Source of the DNA: Megaustenia siamemsis
Taxonomy: Eukaryota > Mollusca > Gastropoda > Stylommatophora > Ariophantidae
NCBI GenBank assembly: GCA_032433765.1
Contig: JAVIAB010000092.1
Location: forward strand, 68,239,660-68,303,659
Direction: 5' to 3'
DNA length: 64,000 bases
A program made the position numbers and the translations under genes. The notes below the pieces were generated by a model, which saw nothing but the letters and a program-made list of their open reading frames with translations, ran no database searches and had not been told where the DNA came from. Positions within the stretch are counted from its first letter, which is position 1. Every line of letters begins with the position of its first letter. Positions 56,901 through 64,000 of this stretch are shown here, piece by piece.

Positions 56901-58630
56901 TCTATCTATTGACCTTTCGAGCCGCCGCCATAGGGCGTAGACCAAGATACACCTTCTCCTATATGAATTTTTGTTCTAGCAGTTTTCTTTTAAAGATATT
57001 TTATGAAATCTCGCCATCTGTCTCTGTTCTGTGCAAGCAGTTCTATCTCATTGAGGGAGCCGATTCCTGCTGCTCTTGCCTCTCTCATCAATGTTCTTCT
57101 CAGTGTCTCCCTGGGTCTTCCTCTTTTTCTTTTACCTGTTGTTTCCCATATGAGGGCTTGCTTTGCTATTCGATTATTATCTCTTCTCATCACATGTCCA
57201 ACGTATGACCATCGTCTTTTCTTTATTACTGAAGATATTAGTGGTTGATTGGCGATTTCTCTAATTTCCTCGTTTGTTTTGAATTCGTTCCATTCTATAC
57301 CAAGTATTTTCCTTAGACATTTATTTTCGAATGCGTTCAACTTTGTTTCTATATCTCTTGTTGTTTTCCAGCTTTCACACGCATACGTAAGGGTTGATAG
57401 TACATTTGATTTGAATAGCCTAAGTTTTGTGTTTGTGCTAATGAGTTTTGATTTCCACAACTTTTCAAGGCTTCTGAAAGACATTGCTGCTTTAGCCAGT
57501 CTGATTCTAATTTCTTTGCTCGTATCCCCTTCTCGATCAATGTGACTTCCAAGATAGATAAAGTGATCGATCTCTTCTACTGGTTTGTTTTCCATGTATA
57601 TTTTGTCACTTGTTGGAATTAAACTTTTCATGACTTTAGTCTTTTCATGATTGACCTCAAGCTCAATTTTGCTGGCTATTGATGATAGTTCATTTGTGTT
57701 TTCCTGCATCGTTTTTATCTGACTGCTGATGAGAACTATGTCATCAGCAAAGTCGAGGTCCTCCAAATGGTCTCCTTGTATCCATTCGATGCCTTTATTA
57801 CCAGTGCAGCATTTCTTCATTATGAAGTCCATAACAATTCCAAATAACAAGGGCGATAAAATGCATCCTTGTTTAACCCCAGTTTCTATTGGGAAACATT
57901 CGCTCAGTCCTTCCTCTGTTCGAACTGCACATGTGTAACCATCATACATGTCTTTGATAATATTTATGATTTTTGATGGTAAACCATATTGCTTCAGAAT
58001 TTTCCACAAAGAATCTCTATGAATACTATCAAATGCTTTTTTGAAGTCGATGAAGTTAAGTACAAAAGGTTTTTGCTTTTCAATGTGTTCCTCCAATATA
58101 AGTCGTAGAGTGAAAATGTGGTCAAGACAGCTTCTCCCTTTTCTAAACCCAGCCTGTTCTTCACACATTACTGTATCTATTGAATCCTTTATTCTATTTA
58201 GGATGATTTTACAGATTGTTTCCGGTTGTTTCCAAAATGGAGGAATTATTTTTCTCCGGCTTGGTATAGAACCGTTGATCAGAGGTTTAACAAGCCGCTA
58301 TCGTAAAAACGATGTTGTTAATGAAACGTAGACCTGATACAGAATGTGTAAATTAGCAGTAGATAGTAGTGATAGTTTTTTCGGCCCTAAAACAACAACA
58401 AAAATAGGATTCTGGAATGTGCGAACAATGGCCGCTCCGACGAAACATGCACAGGTCGCGAGCGAGATGGACAGATACGATCTAGATATTTTAGGATTAA
58501 GCGAAATGCGCTGGCTTGGAACAGGTAGGAGATCTATTGATAATAAAATAGTAGTTTTTTCTGGAAGGGAAGATGGAAAACACCGTGAAGGAGTAGGCAT
58601 AATGATGACAGACAAAGCTGCAAGAAGTTT
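56901..58630 (-). mobile_element. LINE-A copy with inverted 5' half (twin priming)
   Basis: From 58215 to 56901 the minus strand holds RT and 3' end: AGFRKGRSCLDHIFTLRLI, FIDFKKAFDSIHRDSLWK, FADDIVLISSQIKTMQENT, basic C-terminus, short GATA tail. From 58216 to 58630 the plus strand holds the element's 5' UTR and the start of the endonuclease (TTTKIGFWNVRTMAAPTKHA, LDILGLSEMRWLGTGRRS). The whole is flanked by attctttata (56891-56900 and 58631-58640). It lies in the UBAP2 intron next to exon 58692-58856. Confidence 0.93.
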
Positions 58631-58691
58631 ATTCTTTATACAGTACTGGTAAATATAATTGTGAATCTTAAAAACAGCACACACAACCCAC

Positions 58692-58856
58692 CTGTTGTAT
58701 TGGGTGGTGCTGCAGTGGAGCTGTCATTATAGGATAAAAGGGTGCTGCCGCATATGGTGTTGTAGGTCCTCCCATTGGTCCCGCTTGAGTTGCTGAGGCT
58801 ATGGGCAAACTGAAAGGTGGGGGTGTACCACCATGGAAACCTTGCTTGTCATAAGT
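58692..58856 (-). CDS. UBAP2L: UBAP2 exon: FG/P-rich C-terminal region
   Basis: Minus strand, acceptor tttttattttag, donor gtgggt, 55 codons, phase 0/0: TYDKQGFHGGTPPPFSLPIA, then SATQAGPMGGPTTPYAAAPF and YPIMTAPLQHHPIQQ. TPPPFSLP and the HH..QQ block are hallmarks of the UBAP2/UBAP2L C-terminus. Confidence 0.92.
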
Positions 58857-59114
58857 CTAAAATAAAAAGTCAACACATCACATTGAAAAAGAAATTAACA
58901 TTGTTTAAAACTATAAACTATAACAAAGGGCAACATTCTTAAACTCAGAGAGAACTCAGTAGTAGTATCAACCTGAACAACACTCTAGGAAACTGTTGGT
59001 AAAAGTTTACTTAAGAGTAGCTAATTTACATTTAGTTCACAATTTATTGACATATATAAAAAATGAAGAAAGGTTTAGTTAGGACGAGGTTTTGAAATGT
59101 GATTAATGACTCAC

Positions 59115-59167
59115 TTGAGAATGAGATTTGTTGTATGTGTTTGCTGTGATCTCAGAGGAGCCAGCAC
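59115..59167 (-). CDS. UBAP2L: UBAP2 exon, upstream
   Basis: Minus strand, acceptor ttttcaccacag, donor gtgagt, 53 bases: two leading bases then AGSSEITANTYNKSHSQ-type codons (G at the split codon is inferred). The polar S/N/Y-rich text leads straight into TYDKQGF. The previous exon must end with one base of a codon and was not seen before the window edge. Confidence 0.75.
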
Positions 59168-59381
59168 CTGTGGTGAAAATAAAAGCACATTATTCAACAG
59201 CAATTCCAGTGAACAATATAACAGTCCTTTTATCTTTTACAGTTGAAAATGCATGATACAACATTAACAGCAGGCAATATCTATATTCACTGACTAACTA
59301 TTTATTGCTTTATCCAGCTACATTGGTTAGTAAATTAAGAAAAAAGCACTTAACTGCATTGATTTGTGTGCTATGAAATAT

Positions 59382-59567
59382 CTATCTATCTCTATGTATT
59401 GACCTTTTGAGCCGTAGCCGGCCCATAGGGCGTAGACCAAGATACTCCTCTTATCTGAATTTTTGTTCTAGCAGTTTTCAATTCTTTTAAAGATATTTTA
59501 TCAAATCTCGCCATTTGTCTCTGTTCTGTGCAAGCAGCTCTATCTCAGTGAGGGAGCCAAATCCTGC
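59382..59567 (-). mobile_element. LINE-A copy, 186 bp
   Basis: 3' end only (GATA tail left, last about 25 codons right). The perfect 13-bp duplication tgctatgaaatat flanks it (59369-59381 and 59568-59580). Confidence 0.92.
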
Positions 59568-59580
59568 TGCTATGAAATAT

Positions 59581-60989
59581 ACAGATACATAATTTTTTTT
59601 TTAATTATGCAGGAATTTTATTATTAGTACGACGTGTGGAGAAGCCCACAGAGACCACACCTTAATTTTTATTTATGTAATGTGATGTCATACACTGAAA
59701 TTTAAAATTACAAATAATTTTCTCCAGACTAAGCAATGAAATGAACAGTAGGAGTTACAAGCAAGCACATTCTGATCCGTGTGAAAATGATTATGGAGAT
59801 AACAATAAATCGCCCTATGATAATAGAAACACAACTCAACACTAGATGGGATGTAATGAATGCAACATTCTGTAAAGGACATACAACCTGATATTTCAAA
59901 TACTACATTGACATAGATAGAGGAGCAATGCTAGGATTCCACAAGGTCATTTTGCTCACTCCAAAATGCCAAAGCTGCAGGAAATTGTTTTAAACATTGT
60001 AGGTAAAACTTCCAATAAGAGAAGATGTAGAGTGCTTGAAAATGATTCAAACTGGCGGTTTGAAAAGAAAAAAAAAACTTTGCAAAGAACTCATAGAAAA
60101 GGTCAAATCAAGTGATGTATTACAGGCAGAGCGTGGAAGACAGCTCATTTTTAGAAATCTGTGAAGCACATCTTTCAAAAACATATTCCAATTAAAAAAA
60201 AAAAATAATAAATGACCATTTTTTCAAAATGAATTCATAACAGTTTCCCCTGCTCCTCTCTTCTGCATAATAAAAAAAAAAGACTTAACATTAATTTAGC
60301 CCTAAGTGACCTTTAAACTGGTAAAACAATTAAATACAATTTTTCAAAAGTACAGAATAAAAGAGGCAAAAAATAAACACATCTTGTGTGTATAATTAGA
60401 GAAATTAGTGTAGAACAAGAAATACTGTTTCATAAACTAATGTGAAATTTTTTGTATATACCCATTGAACATACAAAATTGTACTCCTAATCTGGACAGC
60501 GTTTAACCTACAAAATTGAATTTCCTCATTGGGATAATTTAAATCATGTAAAATAAAAATTTTAATTGACAAAAAACTAAACAAGATGTCAACATTTACA
60601 TTACAACAATACATCCTTTTTTTTTTTTAAATATATTTTTCTGGATGAATCTGTAGCAAAGAAGTGCTATGTGAAACATTTGATAAAGTTCAACTATGAA
60701 AAATGTATTTGTAACCATAAATACACTGCAATCAACATCCCATATCAGCATGTGTTATTGATCATTGCTTATCTCTCCCTTCTTATCTATAAATGCATGT
60801 TTTAAATAACACTTTAAATATATTTTTAGTTTGTGAAATACACTGAGGGAAAAAAAACCTCTTATATATTTTATTTTATAACTGATTAGTATTGATAAAT
60901 GAATATAGATATATCTAATTGTTTAATAGGGTAATGAAGTATTAAATATTCATTACTTCAAACAATTAGAATGGTTGTTTCTATTACAT
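59581..60989. other. UBAP2 intron (right), no recognised gene
   Basis: AT-rich. A short word tctgtaaaggacatacaacc at about 59868 matches the LINE-H 3' end. No further UBAP2 exon could be supported. Confidence 0.5.
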
Positions 60990-61585
60990 CCATGCAAAAA
61001 GTGAAGAACTTGAAATTGGAGCAAACTAAGAATATCTGGGATCTGTAATAGCTAACAATGGAGACAGATAGAATGAGATTAAAAGAAGACTACCAATAGC
61101 AACACACAAATTAAATGCCATGAAGAGCATGTGGGGCTACAAATACCAGTAAAGATAAAATTACTGTGGGCATGTAACTTCCCAATATGGTTGTGAATCA
61201 TATACAATAAGACACACAGCAAGGAAGAAAATTGATTCATTTGAAAAAAAAAAAATGCTGCAGAAAAATCCTTAGATACCTTGGATAATGAAAAAAAGCA
61301 AAGAAGATGTTAAAAAACTTAAACATTAATAAGAACTTCCTTATAAACACCATTCTGCAGAGGAAATGAAAATACTATGACCACATCAAGAGACACAGCG
61401 GGCCAGAAAGGCATGGTTTCAGGACGAGACAGGGGCAGACTAAGAGAAGGTGGTGTAAAGACATCAAAGAGACTGTGAACATCACAACAGAAGAAGAGTC
61501 CTGGCTAGTTTCAGAGATTTTTTCAGACGGTGGGCTATATTGGATGCAAGATTTTGCAAAGGACATGCAACCTGAAACTATATAG
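60990..61585 (+). mobile_element. LINE-H remnant
   Basis: Plus-strand degenerate codons: HIKRHSGPERHGFRTRQGQT, RRWCKDIKETVNITTEEESW and CKGHAT-type end. This is the C-terminal part of a non-LTR element related to LINE-B/LINE-I. The 28080 fragment belongs here. Confidence 0.6.
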
Positions 61586-61643
61586 TAAAGACAAGAGGAA
61601 ATAGAAAAAGCAAACTTGGAAAAAAAAAGGGAGGAAGGAGGGA

Positions 61644-61653
<10 letters not shown>

Positions 61654-61725
<72 letters not shown>
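61654..61725. repeat. (GA)n microsatellite
   Basis: Pure GA run of about 72 bp following gtgtgtgtg. Confidence 0.98.
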
Positions 61726-61729
<4 letters not shown>

Positions 61730-61904
61730 ACAATTTTGAGGGGTTGGGGGAAATCACACCCAGGATAACAGAGCATTGGCTTTTTGAAATTTTGAGAAAA
61801 TATGGAACCAATAATTCAGAAACTTAGAAAATATACACATGACAGCTGGAAATCAACAAAAGAAAATAATTAGTACAATTCAATAAATTTTTTTTTTCTT
61901 TTTT

Positions 61905-62070
61905 AAAATGTGCTGACTAGCTTTCACTTCTGGTGAAGTCCCTACAGTCTAGGGACTGAATTTTGCGTGTTAATCCATTTTTCCCTGGCAGCCTTGTGCA
62001 CTGGGGTAACTGTCATATTTTACAATTGACACTGTGTCATTAGCAGCACATGCAGATAACTCCAATTGAA
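61905..62070 (-). mobile_element. SINE-II 3' fragment
   Basis: gtgctgactagctttcactt, gggactgaattttgcgtgtt and tttttccctggcagcc match 28768-28925. No head is present. Confidence 0.55.
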
Positions 62071-62416
62071 TTCAAAACCAGGACAAAAATAAGAAAAATG
62101 GCCATGCAACAAGAATAACCAAATGAATCACAAACATGACCACAAATGGGAAATGAAAGAAAAACAGGATGACATCAAGGGACACTGAAAAGAACACTAA
62201 CTAGAGGTAAAGACAGTAAGTATCAGGAACAAATATTTATAAGCTCACCCAAAATATGGCAAAGGTAAGCTGAGAACGCTGTGTCACTCTTGACACATGC
62301 ACTTGAAGAAGGTAGAAAATACTTTAAAAGGGAATTGGATGATAATTCATGAAAAATAATTTTCTTCTTAATTACTCATAGGACAGCTATCACAACCACC
62401 ATGTATTTCCTTTACT

Positions 62417-62815
62417 CATCATCATCATCAAGTGTACCAGGTCTGTTGGCATAGGTGATCATGTTTCTCCACAACTTTCGATCACGACAGTTATTTATCA
62501 TTTCTGTTGTCGACCTTCTGACAAAGCCATTGTCTTAAGCTGTCTGGTATCTTTTCTCTTTGCTTCCCTCTATCTATTCGTCCCTCAATTTTCCCTGTTG
62601 TTAGAATATATTCCAGATGTTCACTTCTCATTACATGGCTAAAAAATTATGATTATTTCTCTTTCTGCTTTAGCCTCTTTCAGAACGTTTTCATTACTCT
62701 TCTTAGCTATCCATGGTATTCTCAACATTCTTCTGTAAAACCACATCTCTACAGACTCCAGTGATTTTCTTGTCTGTTGTCCTAGATTCACACCCATATG
62801 TTAAGACTGGCTCTT
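62417..62815 (-). mobile_element. LINE-F 3' fragment
   Basis: Minus strand of catcatcatcaagtgtacca to gttaagactgg equals the last 400 bp of LINE-F (compare 50450-50862), including the bases for LTYGCES and TGVCRDVVLQKNVENT. Confidence 0.75.
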
Positions 62816-63035
62816 CATTTCCTTTATTAAGAATGCATAAAAAAGGAATGAATACAAATATTTTTAAAAAGCAGTATAAAGTGAAAGGAACTAAAGTGAT
62901 CAATAAATAACCAGTTGCTATACACAACACATGTATAAGATGCATAAACATAAGGAAATAAGTGTGCTGGGGGGTGAATCTAAGGAAAAAGTAAAGTAAA
63001 TAACCTCTTAATAGCAAGTAACTCTTCAATATATA

Positions 63036-64000
63036 CAGGGTGTTTTTAAAGTTGCAGTGAAGTGAATATTTCTAATATTCAGTAAATGACGTAATCATCA
63101 TCTACGTACCACAATTTTGTAAACCACATTTATGAACAAACCGCTGCTTCCTTTAAGGTTTTATTTACGTAAAGGACGGGCACTACGCTACTTTCACTGT
63201 CTCATTGCTTGAAGGAAATGGTGTTGACGATTGAAAACAGGGTATTTCTGGTTGAGCATGTCTTTCGTAATGGCGGTAAATATACGGATGAGGTCATTAG
63301 ACAATTCGTGAGGAAATTTCCAGACTCCCTCACCGAAATTCTGTTACAAAATTGATCAAAAAGTTTTGTGAAACCGGTAGCGTGGTAGATGCATACCGAT
63401 CTGGAAGACCTTCAATTTCACAAGACCAAATTATGGAACTCCAAGACAGAATTACAATGAGTCCAAATGCATCTTTAAACCACTTGTCTCAACAGGTGCA
63501 AATATCTAAGAGTTCTGTTCACAAGGTTTTAAGAAGTGAACTACACTATCGTCCATACAAATTAACTGAAGTGTCTCAACTCCAAGAAAGAGATTATGAA
63601 TCCCGTTTAAACTACTGCATGTGGTTTCAGAATTTTATTTATGAACATGGCGCTGCCATCCTTGACGTCACTTTTTTCACTGATGAGGCCTGGTTTCATT
63701 TATCCGGTTATGTGAACAGTCAGAACAATCAGCTGTGGAGCAGTGAAAACCCCCATGAATTTCATCAAGTGCCGCTTTACGATCAAAAAGTCGGAGTGTG
63801 GTGCGTTATAAGTCGTATGCGGATAATAGGACCTATATTTTTTAATGAAACAATAAATGCAGAACGTTACCATACTTTAATTCTGGAACCGTTCATAGCA
63901 CACCTTACAGAACGGGAAATTATGGAATCCTGGTTTCAGCAGGATGGGGCAACAGCACACACAGCCACAACAACACTCAATTATTTAGAAAGCATATTTG
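63036..64000 (+). mobile_element. mariner-like DNA transposon, cut by window edge
   Basis: The left end cagggtgtttttaaagttgc is preceded by a TA dinucleotide (63034-63035), as expected for the Tc1/mariner superfamily. The transposase reading follows from 63218. The right terminal repeat lies beyond base 64000. Confidence 0.8.
63218..64000 (+). pseudogene. Mariner-like transposase, frameshifted and partial
   Basis: The start MVLTIENRVFLVEHVFRNGG opens an N-terminal helix-turn-helix. After FPDSLTE (about 63340) the frame ends, and homology continues in another frame from about 63349: LIKKFCETGSVVDAYRSGRP (second HTH linker), then TFFTDEAWFHLSGYVNSQ (first catalytic Asp), WCVISRMRIIGPIFF and WFQQDGATAHTA (second catalytic Asp). 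The third acidic residue is beyond the window. A single-base indel therefore disables this copy. Codons after the shift remain open to the edge, suggesting recent decay. Confidence 0.85.

Larger units (their letters stand above)
52863..59167 (-). other. UBAP2L: UBAP2/UBAP2L (lingerer) gene, 3' part
   Basis: Three minus-strand exons join in frame to a C-terminus with the signature YDKQGFHGGTPPPF ... HHPIQQD ... KSYGVPYWNN. This is the end of the ubiquitin-associated protein 2 family, cytoplasmic RNA-associated proteins of stress granules (lingerer in flies) with an N-terminal UBA domain and RGG region. The N-terminal exons lie beyond base 64000 or were not found before it. The gene is convergent with the integrin gene. 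Vertebrate UBAP2 and UBAP2L cannot be told apart here. Confidence 0.85.

Overview
This is an animal (metazoan) nuclear genomic window: split genes with GT-AG introns of up to about 13 kb, an AT-rich background, and dense non-LTR retrotransposons, tRNA-derived SINEs and DNA-transposon remnants. The mix of RNase H-bearing LINEs and RTE-like LINEs with GATA tails suggests a lophotrochozoan, perhaps a mollusc. That taxonomic guess is inference. No bacterial genes, operons or CRISPR arrays are present.

Two host genes are visible, convergent (tail to tail). (1) A beta-integrin gene on the + strand fills 537-45573. Fourteen exons were assembled by eye: the C-terminal part of the beta-I domain (four exons), the hybrid domain (two), the I-EGF modules (four), the beta-tail domain (two), the transmembrane helix, and the cytoplasmic tail with NPVY and NPTY motifs. 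The 5' part lies upstream of the window. Intron phases agree at every junction except one. Between 7884 and 20879 a short piece of the hybrid domain is missing, and one weak candidate micro-exon is proposed at 9524-9563. (2) A UBAP2/UBAP2L (lingerer) homologue on the - strand is represented by its last three coding exons (59115-59167, 58692-58856, 52863-52961); its upstream exons are beyond the right edge.

Nearly everything else is repeats inside introns or between the two genes. LINE-A is an RTE-like element with a (GATA)n tail and about ten copies. LINE-B carries a YADD-type reverse transcriptase. LINE-C, -F, -G, -H and -I are further LINE remnants. LINE-D and LINE-E carry RNase H. SINE-1 (about 255 bp, tRNA-derived head, palindromic hairpin near the 3' end) has roughly a dozen copies, and SINE-II is a second tRNA-like family. 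There are also a hAT-like MITE, two piggyBac-like MITEs flanked by TTAA or TTAG, and a mariner-like element with a frameshifted transposase at the right edge. Many insertions have readable target-site duplications, so their order can be reconstructed, for example LINE-B inside LINE-C inside SINE-1.

Three minisatellites stand out. A 36-bp array (5085-6300) lies inside a LINE-E open reading frame and seems to have been seeded by it. A 39-bp array (13140-20090) was broken into four blocks by later insertions. A 33-bp array (9564-10310) was split by SINE-II. The most interesting observations are substituted metal-site residues in the integrin beta-I domain, the unresolved micro-exon, the LINE-seeded minisatellite, a twin-primed (5'-inverted) LINE-A copy bounded by a 10-bp duplication, and a mosaic SINE fold-back shared between two places. 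I found no convincing wholly new biological system.
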